Assembly: GCA_016202305.1 (NCBI GenBank)
Contig: JACQPB010000034.1
Location: forward strand, 91,262-131,087
DNA length: 39,826 bases
Direction of reading: 5' to 3'
Origin: Candidatus Iainarchaeum sp.
GTDB taxonomy: Archaea; Iainarchaeota; Iainarchaeia; Iainarchaeales; Iainarchaeaceae
A program made the position numbers and the translations under genes. Positions 15,559 to 23,114 of the stretch are shown piece after piece (position 1 is the first letter of the stretch; every line of letters begins with the position of its first letter). The notes beneath the pieces were generated by a model. That model had not been told where the DNA came from. It worked only from the letters and a program-made list of their open reading frames with translations, and did no database searches.

Positions 15559-15729
15559 TCAGCTCATCAGCGTGGAAACCACGCTGTTCTTGTTGGAAAC
15601 AATCTGGGCCTGTGCCTTGTTGGCAATCTTCGTGATGTTGAAGGCTATTATAGTGACCGCGATAACTAGCACCACCCCGAACATTATTGTGAGGAGGTAT
15701 TCAATCGAGACCTGCGCGCGCTGGTTCAT
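15559..15729 (-). CDS. very small prepilin-like protein (56 residues)
   Basis: Read directly from the minus strand: ATG 15729 to TGA 15559. The N-terminus 'MNQRAQVSIEYLLTIMFGVV' is a class III signal with Gln+1 and Glu+5 (cleavage would follow Arg-Ala rather than Lys/Arg-Gly). After the helix only about 25 polar residues remain, so there is almost no ectodomain. GGTG lies five bases before the ATG and TTAAATACC at about 15767-15775 is a candidate TATA box. It could be a minor or archaellin-adaptor-like subunit. Its length makes it easy to miss. Confidence 0.72.
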   Translation of the reverse strand: MNQRAQVSIEYLLTIMFGVVLVIAVTIIAFNITKIANKAQAQIVSNKNSVVSTLMS

Positions 15730-15801
15730 GCTTGCACCACTCTGACTATAGTGTTCACTTCAGGTATTTAATCATATTTGGAAAACTGAAAAAGGAGGCG
15801 T

Positions 15802-15821
15802 GAACCGGCCGAGGCCGGTTC
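15802..15821 (-). terminator. Hairpin terminator after the 196-residue pilin gene
   Basis: GAACCGGCC and GGCCGGTTC form a 9-bp inverted repeat (an 8-bp stem with a 4-base loop in practice) directly after the pilin stop codon. On the minus strand a T-rich tract (CTTTTT...TTTT) follows. Confidence 0.55.
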
Positions 15822-15827
15822 CGGGGG

Positions 15828-16418
15828 TTATTTCCTGAGTATGACCATGTCCGCCGATGCTCCGCCGGTGCCATCCAAGTTCAATTGGATGCATTTCGTA
15901 GTGCTTTTTGTGGTGAAGTCTTGGCTGTATTTTGTCCAGTTGGTTGGGCTCACTCCGTTGCCGAGTGCCGGGGTGAAAATCTGGGTTGCCGAACTACAGT
16001 CAGCTGCATTACTTTCAAAGGCAGTGAGTGTCGCATCCCCTTTTTTATAGAACGCGACATGATACGGCGTGCTTCCGGTGGCTGATTTATACTGTGTATA
16101 CAGCTGTACGGGATTTTTTACGCAGTTGAAGCCATTGTAGCAGAGTACTTCCTTGGTTGCACTGCTACCTATTGTCCATCCATCCGGCCACGTGGGGGGC
16201 GGGTTGCCGGGCATTTCCTCTAGCGAGCCGTTGGCTATCAGGTTTCCGCCTGCGCCGGACTCGATAATCTTGTCCAATGATTCGCTTGATGTTCTTGCAG
16301 TCTGCTGCTGGCTGCTTCCGCCAGAGCCCAAAAGCAGCACTATCACTATTACTGCCACTACTATTGCTCCTCCTATGAGCAACAAATACTCAAGCGCTCC
16401 TTGTCCGGTTCTATCCAT
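15828..16418 (-). CDS. pilin with class III signal and carbohydrate-binding-like ectodomain
   Basis: 196 residues. The N-terminus 'DRTGQGALEYLLLIGGAIVV' is a class III signal (Gly|Gln, Glu+5) with a Val/Ile-rich helix to about residue 33 and a Ser/Gln linker. The ectodomain begins 'GNLIANGSLEE' and continues through 'PTWPDGWTIGSS' to 'GASADMVILRK', the layout of CBM4/9-like jelly-roll domains (NGSFE opening, Trp-rich strands, closing D-x-V strand). GGGAGG lies seven bases before the ATG. A similar architecture occurs in the pilin at 23115. Adhesion or glycan binding is inferred from fold resemblance only. Confidence 0.75.
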   Translation of the reverse strand: MDRTGQGALEYLLLIGGAIVVAVIVIVLLLGSGGSSQQQTARTSSESLDKIIESGAGGNLIANGSLEEMPGNPPPTWPDGWTIGSSATKEVLCYNGFNCVKNPVQLYTQYKSATGSTPYHVAFYKKGDATLTAFESNAADCSSATQIFTPALGNGVSPTNWTKYSQDFTTKSTTKCIQLNLDGTGGASADMVILRK

Positions 16419-16456
16419 TTTTTAGCCTCCCTAAATGCTGCTTGGGTTAATGGTTT

Positions 16457-16478
16457 GGAGCCGGTAGAAGCCGGCTCC
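16457..16478 (-). terminator. Hairpin between two pilin genes
   Basis: GGAGCCGG and CCGGCTCC make an 8-bp stem with a 6-base loop between the 138-residue pilin (ending 16491) and the next pilin gene. It probably terminates or attenuates transcription so that the upstream pilin is made in excess. There is no long T-tract after it on the minus strand, so partial read-through is plausible. Confidence 0.5.
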
Positions 16479-16490
16479 GATTTCTTGGTT

Positions 16491-16907
16491 TTAAGTGCAT
16501 GTAGTTGTGTTTGTTCCGTTCCAGAACTGGCCTTCCGCATGGCCGGTTCCCGAAGGCGTCACTATTGCAGTGCAACCCGACTTAGCTCCTCCTTGGCAGT
16601 TAAAGCAAGTCTGTCCCACTGCAACTCTTCTTGCTGCTCCAGTTGGTGTTACCCCGGTGATCGCATCCCTACCATCATCAGGAGTTGACTGGAGGTTTGC
16701 CGTTTCCTTAGCGCATGTATTTGCCGCGTCAGTGTCTATCGAGGCCTCGTTTGAGCATAATGATGCCGCGACCGATAGATTTGTCTGTGCGCTTCCGCTC
16801 TGTCCGGTTCCGAGCAGCAGCACTATCACTATTACCGCCACTACTATTGCTCCTCCTATTAGGAGCAGGTATTCGAGCGCTCCCTGGCCCTTGTTTTTCA
16901 TCACCAT
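16491..16907 (-). CDS. likely major pilin with class III signal peptide
   Basis: 138 residues. 'KNKGQGALEYLLLIGGAIVV' has Lys-Gly|Gln, Glu+5 and the same helix as the pilin at 15828. The Ala/Thr/Asn-rich ectodomain (about 100 residues) has six cysteines ('SLCSNEA', 'NTCAKET', 'QTCFNCQGG', 'SGCTAIV', final 'TTTCT'). GGGAGG lies eight bases before ATG 16907; ATG 16901 is an alternative. Strong Shine-Dalgarno, short size, low-charge ectodomain and a following hairpin suggest a major filament subunit, though abundance cannot be read from sequence. Confidence 0.8.
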   Translation of the reverse strand: MVMKNKGQGALEYLLLIGGAIVVAVIVIVLLLGTGQSGSAQTNLSVAASLCSNEASIDTDAANTCAKETANLQSTPDDGRDAITGVTPTGAARRVAVGQTCFNCQGGAKSGCTAIVTPSGTGHAEGQFWNGTNTTTCT

Positions 16908-16974
16908 TGTCTCTGCCTCCCTTTGTTTCGTGTTTCCCCTTTTTTTGGGGTTTAATCATAATTGTATATTCCTC

Positions 16975-17127
16975 TTATGAAAGTTTTTCGTTGACTTCCG
17001 GCTGCACTTTGTTGGTCACGAATGTCTTGAGGTAGTAGCCGACGCCTATTGCGGCGACCACTGCTATGGCTATTGCTATCAGTGATTCGGTGCCCACCTG
17101 TGCCTTTTCGTCTGCCAGAAGTTTCAT
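16975..17127 (-). CDS. very small prepilin-like protein (50 residues)
   Basis: Read directly from the minus strand: ATG 17127 to TAA 16975. 'ADEKAQVGTESLIAIAIAVV' has Lys-Ala|Gln, Glu+5 and a hydrophobic helix to about residue 32, then only 18 mostly polar residues. The ATG overlaps the stop of the platform protein gene as ATGA, so translation is coupled to the secretion machinery rather than to the abundant pilins. This supports a real gene despite its size and suggests a core assembly or priming subunit (inference). Confidence 0.75.
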   Translation of the reverse strand: MKLLADEKAQVGTESLIAIAIAVVAAIGVGYYLKTFVTNKVQPEVNEKLS

Positions 17128-18083
17128 GCTCCCGCTCCCACAAGGCTTGTGGATATAAGCCCTGATATGAGATAGGACATATAAGCCACAAATAAGAGGA
17201 TTGGGATGTATATAATACTTTTGCTCAGGTTGCCGTCCCTCATTATGCTTATCATTACGGCCGTGGCTATGGCTTCTATGAATATGTATGCCTGAATCGA
17301 GTCGTTTATTGTCTGGAGGGATTCCGCCGCGAATCCCCTGGTTTGCGCGTCGACTATCGCGGCGGATGCGTTTATCAGTATTCTTGATATGGTGGAGACG
17401 AAGCCGAAAATCATTGGCGCGATGAGGCCGCCTGCCACGAACATGAATATGACCTGCAGCACGGTTCTCGAGCGCCTTTCCTTGTGTATCCTGTGCGTTT
17501 CCCTCGCGTCCTCGGATATCTCCTCTAGCACGCTGGCCAGTCCCGCGCCGGCCGCGACTGAGTCTATTATTATCCTCACTGTCCTCTTGACGAGCCTCGA
17601 GTCGATGTTCTCGGAGAGCGTGAGGAGCGAGTTCTCGAAGTTTTCGCCTTCCTCGAGTTTCCTGAGCACATTGGTCATTTCCTTCTTGAGCGGCCCGTAC
17701 TCGGCTGCGGCGATTTCCTTGAGCGCGTATTCGTACGTGCCTCCGCTCCTCAGGGTGTCGGACATTTGCCTCAGCGCGTCAGGCAGGTCCTCCTCTATCT
17801 TGTCTATCCTTGAAAGCGCGGCGATGTAAGGGTAGCCGATGAGGATGTCCAGCGATACGAGGAAGAGCAGCGCGGAAAGCTGCACGTATTCCCCGAGCCC
17901 TATTATTTCCTTCACGGCAAAGAACGTGCCTATTCCCAGCAGCGCGGAAAGCAGGAGCGAAAGCAGTATCCAGAGCAGCGGGTCTATCTTGAACTCTATG
18001 CTCTCTATGTAATCCGCGTACTTCCTGAAAAGCCTGTTCCTCTTCAGGAAAGGGATTCTGTCAACAAGGTTCACGGCCATCAT
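17124..18083 (-). CDS. type II/IV secretion platform protein (T2SF, TadC/FlaJ-like)
   Basis: 319 residues. A cytoplasmic helical T2SF domain contains 'DLPDALRQMSDTLRSGGTYE', 'EYGPLKKEMTNVLRKLEEGE' and 'GAGLASVLEEISEDARETHR'. It is flanked by membrane helices (about 38-58, 65-85, 210-230, 255-275, 290-310). It is the inner-membrane rotor or platform on which the ATPase acts. Its ATG directly follows the stop of the upstream T2SF gene, and a 50-residue pilin overlaps its 3' end. Two tandem T2SF proteins of the Tad-like type suggest a heteromeric platform. Confidence 0.88.
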   Translation of the reverse strand: MMAVNLVDRIPFLKRNRLFRKYADYIESIEFKIDPLLWILLSLLLSALLGIGTFFAVKEIIGLGEYVQLSALLFLVSLDILIGYPYIAALSRIDKIEEDLPDALRQMSDTLRSGGTYEYALKEIAAAEYGPLKKEMTNVLRKLEEGENFENSLLTLSENIDSRLVKRTVRIIIDSVAAGAGLASVLEEISEDARETHRIHKERRSRTVLQVIFMFVAGGLIAPMIFGFVSTISRILINASAAIVDAQTRGFAAESLQTINDSIQAYIFIEAIATAVMISIMRDGNLSKSIIYIPILLFVAYMSYLISGLISTSLVGAGA

Positions 18084-19232
18084 TCACACCCTCGGCTGGG
18101 ATATGCTTATGTAAAGTATGAGGAATCCGAGCGCAATCGGCATCACGACGACATAGGTCATTGCTATTAGCAGCGGCGGAAGGCCTATGTTCCCTATGGA
18201 AACTGGCGCATTGAGCGTCGCTCCGAGTATGCCCAGGAACACGGGCGCGACGATTGCTATGAATATATATATCACTCCGAAGAAGTTCATTTTTTCCGCG
18301 AAGTCCCTTATCCTTATCCTCATCTCGAAGCTCACGTCCTCCGCTATTTCACCCATGACTTCGGAGAGGTTGCCGCCGGTCTTGAGCGCCCTCACCACAT
18401 GCATGAGGGCATTCCTCAGCGATTTTGACTGCGTCCTCAGAGCGAAATGCCTGAGAGCGTCCTTCGCGTCCGTGCCTTCCTCTATCTCGTTCACTGTCCT
18501 CGAAAACTCCTCGCTCAGGGGCCCGTAATCCGCAACGGCAATGGTCTGTATGGTCTTGTAGAGCCCTATCCCTGCCTTGAGTTCCGTTGCCATGTGCCTG
18601 AGGGCGAACGGCAGCTCGACACCCATTTCCTCGCCGCGCCTCTGCGCATTGCTCCTCGGGATGAGGGTCATGACCCCGAAAGTGAAGAGGCCCGCAATCG
18701 CGGCCACCGCTACCGAGACAAGGGGCGTGGCCTCGTATAGGTAGCTGAGGATGGCGGTCAGGGAAAAGGCGAGGAGAGCTACAAGAAAAGTCGCGGATAT
18801 GGTGAGGGCGAGCCACTGGCTGAGGGAGAACTTCATGTTGGCCGAGTAAAGGTAATACCTGAGGTCGGACGCTATTGGCAGTTTCTTGAGCGTATTGGAA
18901 ATCGCTTCCATCGGCGTCTTGAAAATCAGGTATATCCTTCCAAGCGACCTCACGAGGGGAGACCTGAACTCCTGCAGGTCCTGCACTGTCTGCACGTCTA
19001 TTTTTTCCTGTGTGTTGTCCGTGATTATGCCTCGCAGCTCCCCGAGTTTTCCGCCTGCTTTCTCGAACTCGACGCCTTCGGCCACGTACTTGCTTTTCAT
19101 CCTCTCGACTATCTTCTCCACCTGGTCGGAGTCAACCTTCTGCGGCTGCTTATCGGCCTTTTCCGCGTCGGGCTCGCGCTTTCCCTTTTCCACGTTCTCT
19201 ATTTTCTTCTTGAGGGAGTCAAGCGAAGCCAT
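18084..19232 (-). CDS. type II/IV secretion platform protein (T2SF, TadB/FlaJ-like)
   Basis: 382 residues. A charged N-terminal extension of about 75 residues (Lys/Glu-rich, probably cytoplasmic) precedes membrane helices and a T2SF domain with 'ELPFALRHMATELKAGIGLY', 'ADYGPLSEEFSRTVNEIEEG' and 'RALKTGGNLSEVMGEIAEDV'. More helices close the protein. It overlaps the ATPase gene by 14 bp and abuts the second T2SF gene. It pairs with the 319-residue T2SF protein as the platform. Confidence 0.88.
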   Translation of the reverse strand: MASLDSLKKKIENVEKGKREPDAEKADKQPQKVDSDQVEKIVERMKSKYVAEGVEFEKAGGKLGELRGIITDNTQEKIDVQTVQDLQEFRSPLVRSLGRIYLIFKTPMEAISNTLKKLPIASDLRYYLYSANMKFSLSQWLALTISATFLVALLAFSLTAILSYLYEATPLVSVAVAAIAGLFTFGVMTLIPRSNAQRRGEEMGVELPFALRHMATELKAGIGLYKTIQTIAVADYGPLSEEFSRTVNEIEEGTDAKDALRHFALRTQSKSLRNALMHVVRALKTGGNLSEVMGEIAEDVSFEMRIRIRDFAEKMNFFGVIYIFIAIVAPVFLGILGATLNAPVSIGNIGLPPLLIAMTYVVVMPIALGFLILYISISQPRV

Positions 19233-22200
19233 TCAGACCGCCCTTGCCTATCATGTAATCACGTATTTTTTCCGCGACTTCTTTCGAAGCCATTTCTTTT
19301 TCCGAAACGAGCTTCTGGAGGAAGTCCGCCCTGCGCGATATTTCCTGCTCAATCTGCTTCCTCGTCATGCCGGTCATGTCCTGCAGCGTGACCATGTATT
19401 CCATTGCAGCATCCGTCCTCTTTAAGGTGTCGCTCAACGCGTCGCGCTTGAATATCATCTCGGTCTTGGCCTTTCCCCTGAGCGTGCCTGTTACCTCGGA
19501 GATTTCGGTTATCCTCCTTATCGTCCCGATTTTCTTGTCGTGCAGCCTATGCTGTATTATTATGAAGTTCAGGCCGGAGAGCATCACTTCCGGCACGTTC
19601 ATCGGCGGGCTCGTGACCCTCACAATCGTTTCCTCGGCGGAGTTCGCGTGCACCGTGCCGAGCGAGTTTCCGGCAACAAATCCCTGCACCACGAAATTAT
19701 GCGGGTTTTTCATCGTAAGCTCCTTCTCGTTCAGCGTGAGGTCGTAAACGTACCCGCTGTAAGGGTGCGAGTGTATCGCAACTATCTTGTCCCAGAAAAT
19801 GTCCGCTTCTCCCAGCGCCTTGAGGGTTAGTGAATCAATTCCCGCGGATTCGAACGCTTCCGCAAGCCGCTTTACCGCTTCCGTGCTTGGAATCCTTTCC
19901 TTTCTCTTGTAGAAGCTCACAAGCCCCTGCGTGATGCCTGCCCTTCGCGCTATTTCAGAATTGCTGAAACCCTTTTCCCTGGCCTTTGCAAGCAGCTCTA
20001 TTATCTCGTCATTGCATTCGATAAGGTCCACGTTGGTGTTTGCCTCAATAGCCTTGTCGAGAATCTCCTTCAGCTTCTTTCTTTTTTCTACCGACCTTAT
20101 GGGGAAAATACGGCTGAATTTCCTCGCCTGCTCAAGGCCGTAGACATACACCCTGAACCATCTGCTGTTGTACGCGCGTGACTCATATTTCCTCGAAACA
20201 ATCCCGTCAGTGAGAAGTGCGTGCCGGAAAAAGTCAATGTAATTCTCATTTGCGCATGTAAACACGAGCGCATTGTTTTGGGTGTCAACATAGCCTTCGG
20301 CGTCGAAAAACCCGGCAACGAATTCCCTCAGGCTTGCGGTGAAGTGGGAATTGGACATTTTCGCCTTCGCGCGGCTCCCGCTTGGGATGTCAAGAAGCTC
20401 CTGCACCTGTTTCGATTTTCCGGAGCCGCTCATGTGAGCCTCATAGCAGTTCTTTCCCGGCCTTGGCCCTACAATCGCAACATGCTCGGCGTGGATTTTT
20501 TCTTTCATGAACCTGATGAAATCCGGTATCCTTTCCTGCTCCTCGCTGTAAAGGCTGACTCTTCCCTCGCTGCAGGTGTACAGCTTTCCATTTTTTTCCC
20601 GTATCCTTTTCTTGTCGAGTATGCTTCCGTCGCCGTGCAGCATCCCGCTCCAGTACTCTGTTTCAGGCTCGCTGGCATTTGCATCCCTTATAAGTTTCCG
20701 CGGGGTGGCTATCCTTTGGCCTTCAGTCATCTTGTCCGCCCGCAGTTGCACTATTCCTTTTTCCAATGTATAAAACGGGTGGTTCGGGGTGCATGTGATT
20801 TCGCTGCCGGAGGCTAGCTTCACGTGATAGACGTTTCCGGTGTAAGGCCTTCTCATTGCCTGGACGATTTCTGATTTCGTGATTTTGCCGCTTTCGTCAA
20901 TGCTGTTTATGTATTCATTCTTTACGCTGCACATTTCCCAGTCGCCGTTCTTTTCAGCTCGGTTTTTTGACATCTGCCAGTCTACAAATTCCCCGATTTC
21001 GCGGATTCCGGTGGTCAGCGCAAGCTTGCTCTCGCCAGTGAGGCAGCCATCATGTCCCGTGTTGAACGCCGTGAAGAGCGTGAACGCCTCGTCATGCCTT
21101 ATCTCTCCAACTATTATCCTGTCGGGCCTCATTCTCAGCGCGTTTTTAGTGAGGATGTCCATGGTAAGTTCGCCCGTGCCTTCGAGGCCCGGCGGCCTTG
21201 CTTCCATCCTTATCCAGTGCTTGAGCGGCAGGTTCAGTTCTGCCGTGTCCTCTATTGTAATTATGCGCTCGCTTTCGGGTATGAAGCTCGCGAGCACGTT
21301 AAGGGTGGTGGTCTTTCCTGAGCCTGTGCCGCCGGAGATGAGTATGTTGGCCGGCCTCGTGTTCATGCCGTCCGTGCACATCCAGAGGAAAGCCGCGGCC
21401 TCGACGTTCATCGTGCCGTTCCTGATGAGGTCTATGACGTTGTATGGCTCGGCGCGGAACTTCCTTATGGTGAGGGTCGAGCCCTGGACAGTGGAGGGCG
21501 GCATCGTGGCGTTGACGCGGCTTCCGTCAGGCAGCCTCGCGTCGAGCAGGGGGCTGCTGATGTCCACGCGCCTCCCGACCTGCCTCGCAATCCTGTTGAT
21601 GAGGTCCTGGATTTCGTTGTCGGACGTGAACTCTATGTTGGTGACCATCATCTCATATTTCCTGTGGAAGACGTACACCGGCGCATTGGGCCCGATGACC
21701 ATTATTTCCTCGAGCTTGTTGTCCTGTATCAGGAAGTCTATCATGCCGTAGCCCACCATTTCCCTCACCACTGCGTCGGCATAGAACTCAAACTTGGTCT
21801 TGGGGATGTTGAGTTCGGGCGCGTTGCGTATTATTTCCATTATCCTTTGGTAGTAGACGTTACGCCTCTGCTCCGGGTCGCGTATCTTGTATGGCGTGAT
21901 GCTGATTATCCTTGTCGCGGCCTCCCTTATCGTGTTTATGATTGCCTTTTCGCCGCTGCCAGGCCTCACGACCGGAGTCCAGTAATAGAGCAGGGGCTGG
22001 CCTGGTATGCGGTATATCTTGATGTTGCCGTAGGCGTCAATCTCGATTTTTTCCCTGCTGCGCTCAAGCTCCTTCTCCATCTGCGTCTTCTGCTCCACAG
22101 GCACCTTTTCAGGGCTGGTGAAAATCACTTTCTCCTGCGGCGGCAGCTCCTTCTTCATCTCCTCGATTTTCTTCGAGGCCTCCTCCGCAATCTTGGCTTC

Positions 22201-22533
22201 CTCATCCGCGCCCTTCCGGCCCTTTATCCTGCTCTCAATGAGCCTGTCAATCTCTTCGAGGCCGGACTTGTCAAGCGCTGGCAGGCCCTCGAAAGGCTTT
22301 TCATCGCCGCTGGCAGGTTCCACGGCCTGTTTCACTGGCGGGGGCGCGGCGGGCTTTGCGGCGGCCTTTTCCCGTGGTGCAGCAGGTTTCTGCATGCCCG
22401 TGCCTGTGGTCTTCACTGAAATCGGCTCTTTCGCAGGCGGCTTATCCGGTGCCTTGGCCTTTTCCGGGGCGGGCTTCTTGTCTTCCTTTTTGCCCTTTAC
22501 CTTCGCAAAAAGGCTGTCCATGTAATTGGCCAT
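19219..22533 (-). CDS. type II/IV secretion (pilus assembly) ATPase with intein
   Basis: 1104 codons, of which residues 497-956 are an intein, leaving a 644-residue ATPase. The N-terminal about 150 residues are Lys/Pro/Ala-rich and low in complexity. The ATPase domain has Walker A 'SGGTGSGKTT' (about 400-409), Asp box 'TIEDTAELNLPLKHW', Walker B-like 'RIIVGEIRHDEAFTL' and, after splicing, the His-box 'TGHDGSLGTVHANSAEE'. It is the motor for pilus assembly and heads the operon ATPase-T2SF-T2SF-small pilin. CTTTTAAAAT lies about 32 bp upstream of ATG 22533. KlbA-type archaeal ATPases are known intein hosts. Confidence 0.93.
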   Translation of the reverse strand: MANYMDSLFAKVKGKKEDKKPAPEKAKAPDKPPAKEPISVKTTGTGMQKPAAPREKAAAKPAAPPPVKQAVEPASGDEKPFEGLPALDKSGLEEIDRLIESRIKGRKGADEEAKIAEEASKKIEEMKKELPPQEKVIFTSPEKVPVEQKTQMEKELERSREKIEIDAYGNIKIYRIPGQPLLYYWTPVVRPGSGEKAIINTIREAATRIISITPYKIRDPEQRRNVYYQRIMEIIRNAPELNIPKTKFEFYADAVVREMVGYGMIDFLIQDNKLEEIMVIGPNAPVYVFHRKYEMMVTNIEFTSDNEIQDLINRIARQVGRRVDISSPLLDARLPDGSRVNATMPPSTVQGSTLTIRKFRAEPYNVIDLIRNGTMNVEAAAFLWMCTDGMNTRPANILISGGTGSGKTTTLNVLASFIPESERIITIEDTAELNLPLKHWIRMEARPPGLEGTGELTMDILTKNALRMRPDRIIVGEIRHDEAFTLFTAFNTGHDGCLTGESKLALTTGIREIGEFVDWQMSKNRAEKNGDWEMCSVKNEYINSIDESGKITKSEIVQAMRRPYTGNVYHVKLASGSEITCTPNHPFYTLEKGIVQLRADKMTEGQRIATPRKLIRDANASEPETEYWSGMLHGDGSILDKKRIREKNGKLYTCSEGRVSLYSEEQERIPDFIRFMKEKIHAEHVAIVGPRPGKNCYEAHMSGSGKSKQVQELLDIPSGSRAKAKMSNSHFTASLREFVAGFFDAEGYVDTQNNALVFTCANENYIDFFRHALLTDGIVSRKYESRAYNSRWFRVYVYGLEQARKFSRIFPIRSVEKRKKLKEILDKAIEANTNVDLIECNDEIIELLAKAREKGFSNSEIARRAGITQGLVSFYKRKERIPSTEAVKRLAEAFESAGIDSLTLKALGEADIFWDKIVAIHSHPYSGYVYDLTLNEKELTMKNPHNFVVQGFVAGNSLGTVHANSAEETIVRVTSPPMNVPEVMLSGLNFIIIQHRLHDKKIGTIRRITEISEVTGTLRGKAKTEMIFKRDALSDTLKRTDAAMEYMVTLQDMTGMTRKQIEQEISRRADFLQKLVSEKEMASKEVAEKIRDYMIGKGGLNGFA
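19666..21045 (-). other. Intein with LAGLIDADG homing endonuclease and extra HTH segment
   Basis: 460 residues, host positions 497-956. Block A 'CLTGESKLAL' begins with Cys1; block B has 'TCTPNHPFYTL' (Thr582, His585); endonuclease blocks C and E are 'WSGMLHGDGSI' (Asp635) and 'FVAGFFDAEGYV' (Asp744, Glu746), both with acidic residues kept; block F 'YSGYVYDLTLN'; block G 'NFVVQGFVAGN' ending in Asn956, with Ser957 as +1. A helix-turn-helix 'NSEIARRAGITQGLVSFYKR' (about 857-877) lies between endonuclease and block F. The penultimate residue is Gly, not His. Splicing rejoins GHDG to SLGT at the His box. Confidence 0.9.
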
Positions 22534-22744
22534 AAAACCAGCTATCTACATGCATTTTCCATTTTAAAAGGGTTGCTGAGAGGAGTGCGCCGGCTTTGGC
22601 CCGCGGACGAAACCACGGCTTGCCGGAAAATTCCGGCGGCCGGTGGACGCATGAATAGGATGCAAGAGCGTGTCCGCGGCATAAAAAATGGCCAGGACAG
22701 GGGCAATGATGGTTGCACGGCCGCCTGTCAGCACGAAGGCTGGG
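22534..22744. other. Intergenic region upstream of the secretion ATPase
   Basis: Contains the ATPase promoter (CTTTTAAAAT on the minus strand, about 22561-22570) and a palindromic element GCCGGAA-AA-TTCCGGC at 22622-22637. Short frames on both strands have no start signals or family features, so no gene is called. The phased repeat array begins at 22745. Confidence 0.4.
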
Positions 22745-22909
22745 TTGGTGACATCGGGGCGTGAACTGGTGACATGAGAAACATAGCCGGTGGCAAGTCA
22801 AGGGCTCTGGTGACAAAAAAGCGGCGCTGGTGACAAGCAAAACCGAGCTGGTGACACGGAAATGTGCGCTGGTGACAAAAAAGGCCTATTTCAGGGAGCG
22901 CTGGTGACA
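22745..22909 (+). repeat. Helically phased array of eight 9-bp direct repeats (CTGGTGACA)
   Basis: Copies start at 22745 (TTGGTGACA), 22766, 22787 (CCGGTGGCA), 22807, 22827, 22848, 22869 and 22901; the six others are exact CTGGTGACA. Start-to-start distances are 21, 21, 20, 20, 21, 21 and 32 bp, that is two helical turns, then three. The last copies are preceded by GCG or GAG and mostly followed by A. The mixture of 20 and 21 rules out a codon repeat. The array is almost equidistant between the ATPase start (22533) and the divergent pilin start (23115). It could be a multi-site operator or iteron-type element. Confidence 0.85.
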
Positions 22910-22912
22910 AAT

Positions 22913-22935
22913 CTGCTATTATATAATATGATGAA
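22913..22935. promoter_or_regulatory. AT-rich block next to the phased repeats
   Basis: A run including CTATTATATAATATG starts a few bases after the last 9-bp repeat. It could be a bidirectional TATA element or a melting region of the kind found next to iterons. No gene begins at a suitable distance on either strand; the pilin at 23115 has its own closer TATA box (TTTAATTA, 23083-23090). Confidence 0.45.
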
Positions 22936-23114
22936 TTGTTTCCTGTTAACGTGCAGCGGAAAAAAAGCCGTGAAAAGAGGCCAATTATTCTCCCGCTCTA
23001 CACCGCGATTTTTCAACGCTCCAACAGCACGGAAACAAGGAAGCAAAACGGAATTTTTCACGTTTTTTTGGGTGTGTAAAGATTTAATTAGGGAAAAGCC
23101 CATTCTGTTCTCTT

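Noticed and set aside
15530-15745. 71-codon plus-strand frame after the DUF4143 ATPase
   Set aside because: It lies opposite the 56-residue pilin, which has a class III signal, a ribosome-binding site and a promoter.
16952-17191. 79-codon minus-strand frame
   Set aside because: It is a shadow frame of the 50-residue pilin and the T2SF gene end; the pilin frame has the signal motif and ATGA coupling.
21664-22419. Long plus-strand open frame (251 codons) opposite the ATPase N-terminus
   Set aside because: It is antisense to a strongly supported coding region whose GC-rich codon pattern leaves the opposite strand open; the protein has no recognisable motifs.
22745-22909. CRISPR array reading of the repeats
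   Set aside because: The repeat is only 9 bp, the units are about 21 bp including the gap, and the gaps are 11-12 bp (once 23). CRISPR repeats and spacers are each about 23-40 bp, and no cas gene is present.
22442-22910. Minus-strand frames rich in Cys-His-Gln through the repeat array
   Set aside because: The Cys-His-Gln peptides are a by-product of the 9-bp repeat. Repeat spacing changes frame, there is no ribosome-binding site, and no family is recognisable.
22745-22935. Archaeal Orc1/Cdc6 origin (ORB) assignment
   Set aside because: The repeat does not resemble the known ORB/mini-ORB core, and no orc1/cdc6 gene is nearby. An origin function remains possible but is not claimed.
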